Both the position numbers and the translations under genes were made by a program. Positions 1 to 6,506 of a stretch of DNA of 7,079 bases are shown in pieces. The notes below the pieces were generated by a model, which did no database searches, was not told where the DNA came from, and was given only the letters and a program-made list of their open reading frames with translations. Position 1 is the first letter of the stretch, and the number at the start of each line of letters is the position of its first letter. This DNA comes from a bacterium. GTDB taxonomy: Bacteria > Bdellovibrionota_C > UBA2361 > OMII01. The stretch covers positions 1 through 7,079 of the forward strand of contig JAFMIS010000129.1 in NCBI GenBank assembly GCA_017853915.1, given 5' to 3'.

Positions 1-135
1 CCGAAAAATCACCATTCTCGCCGCTCTCGCGACGCAGTTTCATGAAATATGCGGGTTAGGCGCATGCGGAGTTGCACCCTCCCTGACAAATCATTCGTTG
101 TTCTCTGCACGATTTCATGACAACTACGGGGCTCA

Positions 136-2109
136 TCATTCGGTGGTAGGACGCGAAATAACTGTTCGCGCAAACACCTCCGCCAGCGAGCTCCACTCGT
201 CCTGGTCGGCTCGGGAAGAAGGGCCCGCGTGTCCGGACGTTTTAGAGATATAAACCAAGAAAACGGATGAAGGGTGGAGTGCGCACAAAGCCCGATGAGC
301 CCAGCCTAGTGTCGTCTCGGGCGGAATAAGCTCATCCTGCAGGGGTACATGGAGTACCATGTTTAGTGGAGGCAGCGCACGGGGCAACGGGTCCTTGAGG
401 ACAAGAGGCGCATGTTCAATCGAACCCCACTCGTATACCTCCCTCTCGTATAGTGGCAGTGAGGGGTCTGATATTATACGAGCGAGATCAAGGAGGGGCG
501 CATCTAATATCAGCGAGCCGCACAAACCTGGAGTGGTGAATGCCGCGGTGCTTACGAGTAGTGCTCCAGCACTCCTACCAGAGAGGATCGTTTGCTGCGA
601 CGAGAGGCGTAAGACGTGTTGCAGATGTGTTGTGGCGGCTCGGATGTCATCAACAGACAACACTTTTTTCTCGCCGAGCGTCTGTGTATGCCATGATGGG
701 CCGAGTTCGCCACCGCCTCTGATGTGAGCGATTGCTACCGCGATTCCATGAGCAAGCAAAGAGATAGTGGCGGGAGAGTACGTGGCATAGGAGGGAACTC
801 CATAGGCTCCGTAGACTTGAACAATTACACCGAGCGGATTCTTAGGTGAGACCAGAGAGATGGGTATTGCGGTGCCGTCTTTCGAGCGGGCCACGAGAGC
901 GCTTTCTGAGCATCCATCACACAGGTTTAAAATAGGCGAGGCTAGAGGCTTGGTTGAGGCGCTGATCTCCCTCAGGGGGCGCACGTACGGCGAAGATAGA
1001 AACGACTCCGCTCTGAGCATCAGTGCGTTCTCAAAATTTCGAACCTTTCGGGCGGAAAGAGTCGTAGTGGGACCTAGAGGATGTATAGATCTCATTGAAG
1101 GAGAACCCTCTTCAAAGATTCTCGCCTCAGAGGAAGTTCCATGGGATATGATCCCAACCGCGATGTTCTCAGAAGCATCGATATCGACATAGGGAGCTTC
1201 CGATGAGCCTGAATCAAGTATCTTTTTCCGCAGGGGTTGTATTGAAAGAAATTGCACAAGTTGCCCGCCAGCATGGTTTCGGAACGATAGGCACAGCGGT
1301 TTTTGTTTGAATAGTACACAGGAGCTACCAGGAAGGTCAGAATCAATGAGGCGATTGAGCTGTCGTGGATGTTGAGCACTTACAAGATCAATCGATACAG
1401 CATGAGGAAGGGAGTGCTCCACAAACACGCTCGCTCCGTCGCGCGATTGATGCAGGAGCAGGGCCTCAGCATTGCTGTGCGCCTGAGCTAGTAAAAAAGG
1501 TTTAGAATCGCCGCCTATATGGAAAATACTGTGGGGGAGCTCTTTTTCTCGCGTTGATACGAGCAGGTCCTCATCACCAAGCCAGGCGGCATCATACGCG
1601 TCTAGATCGAAGATCGAGCTGGCCAGAGATGGGTTTTGAATTATCAGTAGTGCGTTCGCCGAGGTGCCTCTCCGTCGAGCAATAACCCCGATCTTTAATG
1701 ATGAAGGGGAGATGATAATGCGAGAGAGGCTCTCAAAATTATTGCCTCGTATGTATGGATCAAGACGAATGAGAGATGCTGAGCCTCCGGTCGGACGAAG
1801 CCACACTGATGGGAATATATCGCCCTGTTGCCATACGAGCACATCATTTTCAGGTGGACGGGTGTCCGTCAGCGATCGGATGTGTTGCAGAGCCGCCAGA
1901 GCTTCACGTCGCACGTGAGTAGAGTTCTGTTCAAATGATTGAAGCAAGTTCTGTGAGCTAGTGATGAAATCGGATAGGGGCGCAGAGGGAGTGTTCTCAC
2001 GGCATAGTCTCGTTACGGTATCCTGGCTGTGGAGGGAGGGGGGTAAGCATCCAGTACAGAGAAGCGCGACTAAGAGAGCCGATAGTCGTAAACCGTAAAA
2101 ACTTTTCAT
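136..2109 (-). CDS. Prolyl oligopeptidase family (S9A, oligopeptidase B-like) serine peptidase, predicted lipoprotein
   Basis: Predicted 657-residue serine peptidase that would cleave short peptides. Seen: a charged start (MK), a hydrophobic stretch at about 7-20, then Cys21 in the context LLCTGC. This is a lipobox-like site with Cys rather than Leu/Val/Ile at -3, so lipidation is likely but not certain. The C-terminal alpha/beta-hydrolase domain (about 400-650) has QVYGAYG (431-437), RGGGELG (464-470), the nucleophile motif GRSAG with Ser513, Asp592 in PLQDE and His627 in SGHAG. RGGGELG and the EWG near 560 closely resemble oligopeptidase B. Residues about 80-390 should form the family's beta-propeller. 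Length is slightly below the usual 680-700. Start choice: the reading frame continues upstream to a TTG (2118) and an ATG (2115). GAGG at 2120-2123 lies 10 bases from the ATG at 2109 and 4 from the one at 2115. I favour 2109, which gives a compact signal peptide. The tRNA-Leu gene lies about 110 bases upstream on the same strand. Natural substrate unknown. Confidence 0.88.
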   Translation of the reverse strand: MKSFYGLRLSALLVALLCTGCLPPSLHSQDTVTRLCRENTPSAPLSDFITSSQNLLQSFEQNSTHVRREALAALQHIRSLTDTRPPENDVLVWQQGDIFPSVWLRPTGGSASLIRLDPYIRGNNFESLSRIIISPSSLKIGVIARRRGTSANALLIIQNPSLASSIFDLDAYDAAWLGDEDLLVSTREKELPHSIFHIGGDSKPFLLAQAHSNAEALLLHQSRDGASVFVEHSLPHAVSIDLVSAQHPRQLNRLIDSDLPGSSCVLFKQKPLCLSFRNHAGGQLVQFLSIQPLRKKILDSGSSEAPYVDIDASENIAVGIISHGTSSEARIFEEGSPSMRSIHPLGPTTTLSARKVRNFENALMLRAESFLSSPYVRPLREISASTKPLASPILNLCDGCSESALVARSKDGTAIPISLVSPKNPLGVIVQVYGAYGVPSYATYSPATISLLAHGIAVAIAHIRGGGELGPSWHTQTLGEKKVLSVDDIRAATTHLQHVLRLSSQQTILSGRSAGALLVSTAAFTTPGLCGSLILDAPLLDLARIISDPSLPLYEREVYEWGSIEHAPLVLKDPLPRALPPLNMVLHVPLQDELIPPETTLGWAHRALCALHPSSVFLVYISKTSGHAGPSSRADQDEWSSLAEVFARTVISRPTTE

Positions 2110-2218
2110 CAACATCAAGCCTCGCGATACGGCTCCCTATGCTCTGGTGCTTTAGTTAGAGGAGAGAGAGCTACAGGGCCCCCGGCGCCGGATTCAACGT
2201 AGGTATTTGACAAAAGAA

Positions 2219-2300
2219 TGCGGGAGGGGGGACTTGAACCCCCAAACCTTGCGGCACCAGATCCTAAGTCTGGCGTGTCTGCCAATTCCACCACCCCCGC
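2219..2300 (-). tRNA. tRNA-Leu (anticodon UAG)
   Basis: The reverse complement folds as an 82-base class II tRNA. The acceptor stem pairs GCGGGGG with CTCCCGC (one G-U), with discriminator A. The D-arm region is typical for leucine (TGGTGGAATTGGCAGAC). The anticodon stem CCAGA/TCTGG encloses the loop CTTAGGA, anticodon UAG. A short variable arm (CCGCAAGG) follows, and the T arm is GGGGG-TTCAAGT-CCCCC. It reads CUN leucine codons. The 3' CCA is not encoded (TTC follows the discriminator), so it must be added by tRNA nucleotidyltransferase. The gene points away from tig and towards the S9 peptidase gene. A TTCTTTT stretch follows its 3' end directly, but no strong terminator hairpin is visible before the peptidase gene. 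Confidence 0.96.
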
Positions 2301-2729
2301 GCAGGGCTGCAATCTTGAGAGCCACCCCTCCGTTGTTAGCTCTCATGGAGAGTACGTTGGGCTCACTTACTCAATTGTGCGCGGGGGAGGATATATAATT
2401 GAAAACAGGGAAGCAACGACCAGCGGGGTGATCAATCGAGGCTCGGCACTAGGTGCAGACCAAGAGCCCAATTCAGAACTCGTCGCGTTGATGCGCTCAT
2501 GCGACACCCTCAAGTGCGTAACGCCTCGATATCGTTGGGTAACTCGTGTCATAAAAGAATAACGTCTTGGGCTGCGGCATCCGTGGCCTCTGGGTGTATT
2601 TTGGGTTGTCACTGTGATAAAAAGGGTTGTTTTGGAGCGGTCTTATGGGCCCCCTCTCCCTAAAAAACTAGGGGAGGAAAGAATGATGTATATAGTTGTG
2701 GTCGGCGAAAGGTCGATCGGAGTAGGAAA
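2301..2729. other. Divergent intergenic region between tRNA-Leu and tig
   Basis: This 429-base stretch separates the - strand tRNA from + strand tig, so it should carry promoters for both. I found no promoter with both boxes convincing. A perfect TATAAT lies at 2394-2399 (+), but without a recognisable -35 at normal spacing. A 7-base inverted repeat, TGAGAGC (2316-2322) and GCTCTCA (2339-2345), sits just upstream of the tRNA 5' end. The right end holds a stable hairpin and a short possible leader ORF, listed separately. The reading frames that cross the tRNA here are antisense artefacts. Confidence 0.6.
2653..2677 (+). promoter_or_regulatory. Stem-loop in the tig leader covering a Shine-Dalgarno sequence
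   Basis: CCTCTCCCTA (2653-2662) pairs with TAGGGGAGG (2669-2677): 9 base pairs with one bulged T (2657) and loop AAAAAC. The right arm is itself a near-perfect ribosome binding site (GGGGAGG) 5 bases before an ATG at 2683. No T tract follows on either strand, so it is not a standard terminator. As RNA it would hide this ribosome site. Function is inferred only. Confidence 0.4.
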
Positions 2730-2769
2730 ATGGATTTTCAATCTTCAGTTCAGGATATTGATGAGGTAA
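2683..2769 (+). CDS. Possible 28-residue leader ORF overlapping the start of tig
   Basis: ATGATG at 2683 is preceded by GGGGAGG at ideal distance, a stronger ribosome site than that of tig. The frame encodes 28 residues starting MMYIVVVGER, and ends at TAA 2767-2769, 40 bases inside tig and in a different frame. I recognise no family. It could be a translated leader that couples to or limits tig translation, or it could be chance. It is not an N-terminal extension of trigger factor: the tig frame has a stop at 2661-2663, and the protein starting at 2730 already has a normal N-terminus. Confidence 0.22.
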   Translation: MMYIVVVGERSIGVGKWIFNLQFRILMR

Positions 2770-4025
2770 CCAAAAAGATTACCGTGGTTGTTGGAAAGAG
2801 TCGTGTCGTCAAGGAATACGAGGACTCTGTGAAGCAGGTTGGCCGCACTGCTCGACTGGACGGATTCCGACCGGGCAAGGTTCCACGCAAGATGGTCGAG
2901 CGCCTCATGGGCGATCGAATCAAGTTCGATATCACCAACAAGTTAATCAATGAGGGTTTACGGAGCGCGTTTGAGGAGCACAAGCTCGACACGGTAGGGC
3001 AACCTCAAATAGATCTCAAGGACATGGAGATCGCGAAGGACTTGGAGTTTACGGCTGTCGTTGAGTTGTATCCTCAGCCGGCGATCTCTAACTATTTAAA
3101 TAGATCGATCAAGGTAGGTAAGAAGACCATCGTTGATAAGGATGTCGAGGAAGCGATTAGCCGCATATCGGAATCACGGGCGGAGTTGAAGCCCATCGAG
3201 GGACGCACTCAAGCAGCTCTGGATGATGTCGCGGCGCTTTCCGTTTCTGTTCAGATAGAAGAAGGGGAGTTTTCGAGACCAGAGCCTTTTGTTGATCAGC
3301 TCGGTTTAGGAAGGCTTTCAAAAGAGGCCGAGGAGCAGTTTGTTGGCCTTTCAATCGGCGAGTCCAAAGACGTGACGATTGTGGCTAAAGAGGATCATCC
3401 CAACGAGAACCTGCGGGGTAAAAAGCTAACATACCGCGGGAATCTGCACGGTCTGTATAGCAAGACGTTGCCCACTCTCGATGACGCTTTCGCTAAGTCA
3501 TTGGGGATGGGGGTCGAAACGATGGATGCCTTGCGTGCCAAGGTCAAAGAGCAGCTTATTCAAGAAGCTGAGGATGACGCGCGCGGAGAGAGCCAGAGTG
3601 AATTGCTAAACCTGCTCATCAAGGAGAATCCCTTCAAAGTGCCGTCTTCTCTCGTGGACGATGAGATACGAGGCCTCGTTGCTCGGTATGGGTTTGCGGG
3701 TAAAGGCGCACAACCTGAGTCGATCGACGTAAGCCTATTCCGTCCGCAATTTGAGGAGGTCGCGACGAATCGAATCCGAAGCGCCATTATAATAGACAGG
3801 ATCGGCTCGCAGGAGGAGATCAAGGTCGAGGATTCGGATCGAGAAGCGATGATCGAGAAAGTGGCGAATCAAAATGGAACCACTGTCGAAGCCGCGAAGA
3901 AAGCCCTTCTCGATAAATCCCGAATTATGTCCTTCCTTTTAGAAGTACGGCGGACGAAGATTCTGGATTTCTTAATGGCCAAGACAAAGGTCGACTTTGT
4001 CAAGCCGGAAGAAGCTAAAAAGTAA
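2730..4025 (+). CDS. tig: Trigger factor, ribosome-associated chaperone (degenerate PPIase site)
   Basis: A 431-residue chaperone that docks beside the ribosomal exit tunnel and shields nascent chains, in the cytosol. The N-terminal ribosome-binding domain (about 1-115) carries the signature GFRPGKVP at 45-52, the docking loop. An FKBP-type domain spans about 160-245 (LGLGR, IGES, ENLRGKK are alignable), and the helical C-terminal chaperone arms follow (VPSSLVDDEI near 305). Length is normal for the family. Start: GGAG at 2719-2722 lies 7 bases before ATG 2730, and the N-terminus aligns with known trigger factors. Odd point: where the E. coli protein has MIPGFEDG, this one has LSKEAEEQ (196-203). 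The active-site Phe becomes Ala200, and the Tyr of EEYH becomes His223, so prolyl isomerase activity is probably absent. It precedes clpP by 450 bases, the usual chaperone-protease neighbourhood. Confidence 0.97.
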   Translation: MDFQSSVQDIDEVTKKITVVVGKSRVVKEYEDSVKQVGRTARLDGFRPGKVPRKMVERLMGDRIKFDITNKLINEGLRSAFEEHKLDTVGQPQIDLKDMEIAKDLEFTAVVELYPQPAISNYLNRSIKVGKKTIVDKDVEEAISRISESRAELKPIEGRTQAALDDVAALSVSVQIEEGEFSRPEPFVDQLGLGRLSKEAEEQFVGLSIGESKDVTIVAKEDHPNENLRGKKLTYRGNLHGLYSKTLPTLDDAFAKSLGMGVETMDALRAKVKEQLIQEAEDDARGESQSELLNLLIKENPFKVPSSLVDDEIRGLVARYGFAGKGAQPESIDVSLFRPQFEEVATNRIRSAIIIDRIGSQEEIKVEDSDREAMIEKVANQNGTTVEAAKKALLDKSRIMSFLLEVRRTKILDFLMAKTKVDFVKPEEAKK

Positions 4026-4029
4026 AAGT

Positions 4030-4046
4030 ACACTGCCCGGTGTTTT
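4030..4046 (+). terminator. Weak possible terminator of tig
   Basis: Four bases after the tig stop, ACACT pairs with GGTGT around loop GCCC (one T-G pair), followed directly by TTT and then G. The stem is only 5 pairs and the T tract is short, so it may be inefficient. Confidence 0.25.
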
Positions 4047-4145
4047 GCTCTCAAAATATCTAGGAACATAGACTCTGAATCGTTTTCCGGAGCGAGTAGG
4101 GTGGGTGCGCGGCAGTGTGCGTAAGGTCTTAGGGTCACGAGAGGG

Positions 4146-4189
4146 GGACGGAGTAGCCGTCCTAGCAATTTCGATGACGAGCGTCATCG
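4146..4189 (+). other. Two adjacent stem-loops downstream of tig
   Basis: GGACGG-AGTAG-CCGTCC (4146-4162, 6 perfect pairs) is followed 9 bases later by CGATGAC-GAGC-GTCATCG (4172-4189, 7 perfect pairs). Neither has a T tract downstream on the + strand or a clear one on the - strand. They may stabilise the tig mRNA 3' end or be part of a clpP leader. The structure is seen in the sequence; the role is unknown. Confidence 0.35.
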
Positions 4190-4444
4190 CACACCATCAT
4201 TCTCTGAACTAAAGAGTTGTGTTGCTTAGCTTGAACGCTTTTTGGTAGCTTCGACCTGGCGACGTGGGAGCGGATGGGTGGTTTAGGTGACCTATTACGA
4301 CTACGGTAGTCCTCGAGTAAGAGTGTCTTTTTAGAGAGTCCAGCTTTTCGCTTGTTGAGATGTGCGGCAAGCACCCCCTCCATGGGTGTTTCTCGGTAGT
4401 CTCTTGTTGTCTAGCGGGCTTGAAGGTACTAGGGTTATAAAAAT

Positions 4445-4470
4445 CGCTCATATGTCCGAGCGTAGAGGTG
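4445..4470 (+). promoter_or_regulatory. clpP ribosome binding site with adjoining small hairpin
   Basis: GAGGTG (4465-4470) lies 5 bases before ATG 4476 and decides the clpP start. The alternative in-frame ATG at 4452 has no such site. Just upstream, CGCTC (4445-4449) can pair with GAGCG (4458-4462), ending 2 bases before the ribosome site. The pairing encloses the alternative ATG. Confidence 0.5.
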
Positions 4471-4475
4471 AAATC

Positions 4476-5078
4476 ATGGCTTACATTCCTTTTGTTATCG
4501 AGCAGACAGGGCGTGGTGAACGTTCGTACGATATATATTCTCGCCTCCTGAAGGAGCGCATAATTTTTCTTGGCACTGAAGTGAACGATGTAGTCGCGAA
4601 TCTCATAATCGCGCAGCTCCTGTTCCTTGAGAGTGAGGACCCGGAAAAAGATATCTTCCTCTATATTAATAGTCCTGGCGGCGTTGTGACGGCGGGCATG
4701 GCGATTTACGACACGATGCAATACATCAAACCAGATGTTGCCACAGTTTGTGTGGGGCAGGCCGCGAGTATGGGAGCGGTCTTGCTCGCTGGTGGTGCTC
4801 ACGGGAAGCGTTCGGCGCTACCCCACTCACGTATCATGATACATCAGCCATTAGGGGGATTTAGTGGTCAGGCGTCGGATGTGGAGATTCACGCTCGAGA
4901 GATGTTGCGGATCAAGCAGGAGCTGAATCAGATTCTAGCCCATCACACGGGACGACCACTGAAGCAGATCGAGGAAGACAGTGATCGCGATTTCTTTATG
5001 ACATCAGAGCAAGCCAAGGAGTACGGTTTGATCGACGCGGTGTTCGAAAAACGAAGTGGCGAAGAGAAGAAGGCGTAA
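4476..5078 (+). CDS. clpP: ATP-dependent Clp protease proteolytic subunit ClpP
   Basis: A 200-residue serine peptidase that assembles as a double heptameric chamber and degrades proteins fed by ClpX or a related unfoldase in the cytosol. The catalytic triad is complete and at canonical family numbering: Ser98 (GQAASMG), His123 (MIHQP) and Asp172 (DRDFF). This agreement also supports the chosen start. The N-terminal axial-loop region (YIPFVIEQTGRGERSYD, 3-19), the oxyanion-loop glycines SPGG (66-69) and the head-domain segment QPLGGFSGQ (124-132) are typical. No long propeptide is present with this start. An in-frame ATG at 4452 would add 8 residues but lacks a ribosome site. clpX follows after 64 bases with no terminator visible, so the two are probably one transcript. 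Confidence 0.98.
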   Translation: MAYIPFVIEQTGRGERSYDIYSRLLKERIIFLGTEVNDVVANLIIAQLLFLESEDPEKDIFLYINSPGGVVTAGMAIYDTMQYIKPDVATVCVGQAASMGAVLLAGGAHGKRSALPHSRIMIHQPLGGFSGQASDVEIHAREMLRIKQELNQILAHHTGRPLKQIEEDSDRDFFMTSEQAKEYGLIDAVFEKRSGEEKKA

Positions 5079-5128
5079 CTGAATTAGGATACGACGTGTG
5101 TCTGGTTCGAAGTGGCTATAGCGGGGAT

Positions 5129-5134
5129 GGGAGG
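5129..5134 (+). promoter_or_regulatory. Ribosome binding site fixing the GTG start of clpX
   Basis: GGGAGG is 8 bases upstream of GTG 5143. No ATG in the same frame gives a complete zinc-binding domain, so GTG is the likely initiation codon. Confidence 0.75.
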
Positions 5135-5142
5135 ATATCAAG

Positions 5143-6411
5143 GTGAGCAAGTCAAACGATAAGAATCGACACACCCTGGTCTGCTCCTTTTGCAACCGTT
5201 CTCAGGAAGAGGTGCGAAAGCTCATAGCTGGCCCGTCAGTGTACATATGCGATGAGTGCATCGAGCTGTGTAATGACATTATCGCTGAGGAGGTTGACTC
5301 GGAGGCGGTCGCTCCCACAACGTCGCGGGTACCGAAGCCGAAGGAGATTAAATCATTCCTTGATCAGTATGTCGTGGGTCAGGAGTTCGCTAAAAAGGCT
5401 TTGTCAGTCGCGGTGCATAACCATTACAAACGTCTCGAAGCAAAGACAACTTCAGGCGAAGTCGAGATTGCGAAGTCCAATATTCTCTTGATCGGTCCAA
5501 CCGGCACTGGAAAGACTCTCTTGGCACAGACGTTAGCGCGCATTCTTCAGGTTCCCTTTACGATCACTGACGCAACGACTCTTACCGAGGCAGGCTATGT
5601 GGGAGAGGATGTAGAGAACATAATTCTCAACCTTCTTCAGAACGCCGATTACGATGTCGACAAGGCTCAACGAGGCATTGTGTACATCGATGAAATCGAC
5701 AAGATCTCCAGGAAATCTGAGAACCCATCGATTACACGAGATGTGTCGGGAGAGGGGGTTCAGCAGGCGTTACTAAAGATGTTGGAGGGGACCGTAGCGA
5801 GCGTTCCTCCAAAGGGTGGACGCAAGCATCCTCAACAGGAGTTTTTGCAGGTTGATACGAGCAACATCCTCTTCATTTGCGGAGGCGCGTTTGTAGGGCT
5901 CGAAGATATCATTCGTCGGCGGGTGGGAGAAAAGAAGCTTGGTTTTGGAGCTCACTCGAAGGGTCAACGAGATATTGAGCGGATAAAGAAAGAGGAGAAG
6001 CGTTCTCTGTTGAGCCTGGTTCAACCGGAGGATCTGTTAAGATTTGGGTTGATTCCCGAGTTTATTGGTCGTTTGCCGATGATCGCGGTCCTCGATGATC
6101 TGGATGAGGGCGCTTTAATCAAGATCTTAGTAGACCCCAAGAACGCCCTCACCAAGCAGTACAAGAAGCTCTTCGAGATGGAAAATGTTCAGTTGCGCTT
6201 TACTGAGGGCGCCCTGTTAGCGGTCGCGAAGCAGGCGATCGAGCGTAAAGCCGGGGCGCGCGGTCTGAGAGCGATACTTGAGTCCATTATGCTAGAGGTG
6301 ATGTACGATGTGCCCTCAGAGCCGGATATCAAGGAGATTATCGTCTCGGAGGATACGGTTGTGAAAGGTGAGAAGCCGCTGGTTGTGTATCAGCATGCCG
6401 AGTCCGCCTAA
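5143..6411 (+). CDS. clpX: ATP-dependent Clp protease ATP-binding subunit ClpX
   Basis: A 422-residue AAA+ unfoldase that recognises tagged or adaptor-delivered proteins, unfolds them with ATP and threads them into ClpP. In order: zinc-binding domain with Cys14, Cys17, Cys36 and Cys39; Walker A GPTGTGKT (118-125); pore loop GYVG (151-154); Walker B IVYIDEID (179-186); RKH pore loop (227-229); the ClpP-docking tripeptide as LGF (266-268) where E. coli has IGF; FIGR with the arginine finger Arg310; and sensor-2 GARGLR (371-376). Full length and intact; translation starts at GTG. It is downstream of clpP and upstream of lon, as in many proteobacteria. A T-tract terminator lies about 70 bases after the stop. 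Confidence 0.98.
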   Translation: MSKSNDKNRHTLVCSFCNRSQEEVRKLIAGPSVYICDECIELCNDIIAEEVDSEAVAPTTSRVPKPKEIKSFLDQYVVGQEFAKKALSVAVHNHYKRLEAKTTSGEVEIAKSNILLIGPTGTGKTLLAQTLARILQVPFTITDATTLTEAGYVGEDVENIILNLLQNADYDVDKAQRGIVYIDEIDKISRKSENPSITRDVSGEGVQQALLKMLEGTVASVPPKGGRKHPQQEFLQVDTSNILFICGGAFVGLEDIIRRRVGEKKLGFGAHSKGQRDIERIKKEEKRSLLSLVQPEDLLRFGLIPEFIGRLPMIAVLDDLDEGALIKILVDPKNALTKQYKKLFEMENVQLRFTEGALLAVAKQAIERKAGARGLRAILESIMLEVMYDVPSEPDIKEIIVSEDTVVKGEKPLVVYQHAESA

Positions 6412-6453
6412 TTTCCCCACCAAGCAAGCTTTTTAAACCGCGTTTGAGTGGTG

Positions 6454-6481
6454 TTGCCTCAGCAAAGAAATCTTTGCCTCA
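6454..6481 (+). repeat. Direct repeat TTGCCTCA flanking a hairpin
   Basis: TTGCCTCA occurs at 6454-6461 and again at 6474-6481, 20 bases apart. Between and partly within them, GCAAAG-AAAT-CTTTGC (6462-6477) forms a 6-pair hairpin. It lies 43 bases after the clpX stop and just before the T-tract terminator. It could be part of the 3' end structure or a protein site. Confidence 0.4.
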
Positions 6482-6506
6482 CATTACTATTTATTGTGAT
6501 TTTTTT
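6479..6506 (+). terminator. Rho-independent terminator after clpX
   Basis: TCACATTA (6479-6486) pairs with TATTGTGA (6492-6499) with one T-T mismatch, 7 pairs in all around loop CTATT, followed at once by seven T (6500-6506). The stem is AT-rich, so strength is uncertain, but position and T tract fit the end of a clpP-clpX transcript. The same GTGAT can instead pair with ATCAC at 6507-6511 across the T run. Confidence 0.55.

Larger units (their letters stand above)
4026..4475. other. tig-clpP intergenic region
   Basis: A 450-base gap without a supportable gene. It holds a weak terminator-like hairpin right after tig, two neighbouring hairpins at 4146-4189, a small dyad GACTA-CGG-TAGTC (4299-4311), and a dyad CACCC/GGGTG near 4375-4390 followed by TTT. 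Close to clpP there is CTTGAAG (4419-4425), which resembles a heat-shock sigma-32 -35 box, and TATAAA (4436-4441), which resembles a -10 box. They do not combine at correct spacing, so no promoter is claimed. A 197-residue open frame on the - strand (4209-4802) crosses this gap but runs antisense into clpP. Confidence 0.6.

Noticed and set aside
1..43. Possible start of a - strand gene at ATG 43 (MKLRRESGEN...), open to the left edge.
   Set aside because: Only 14 residues are visible and no ribosome binding site precedes the ATG, so it cannot be supported.
38..120. TTTCATGA repeated at 38-45 and 113-120, with a TTTCATGAAA palindrome at the first copy.
   Set aside because: Short, only two copies, and no linked feature; may be chance.
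2..253. + strand frame open from the left edge to TAA 251-253 (about 83 residues).
   Set aside because: Nearly half overlaps the peptidase gene antisense, including its catalytic His region, and the peptide resembles nothing I know. A gene ending there cannot be excluded without upstream sequence.
860..1192. 110-residue + strand frame, and others at 359-727 and 1664-1918, inside the S9 peptidase gene.
   Set aside because: They are antisense shadows of a clearly coding gene and show no family features.
2115..2312. Open frame of 65 residues on the - strand across the tRNA, with the segment VVELADTPDLGSGAARFG.
   Set aside because: This peptide is a well-known artefact of translating tRNA-Leu genes; the tRNA explains the sequence.
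2207..2562. Two + strand frames (2207-2398 and 2218-2562), one starting MREGGLEPPN.
   Set aside because: They begin in the antisense of the tRNA, a frequent false annotation, and the remainder resembles no family.
3869..4187. Two overlapping - strand frames over the end of tig and the following gap.
   Set aside because: Antisense to trigger factor over part of their length, arginine-rich and unlike any family; no ribosome site found.
4419..4453. Heat-shock sigma-32-like promoter before clpP: CTTGAAG and GCTCATAT.
   Set aside because: The -35 match is good, but the -10 match is partial and the spacer is about 20 bases, longer than normal. The start would fall at the ribosome binding site.
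4209..4802. 197-residue open frame on the - strand, over the tig-clpP gap and the first half of clpP.
   Set aside because: It starts antisense within clpP, has no recognisable domain, and its coding pattern is explained by clpP on the other strand.
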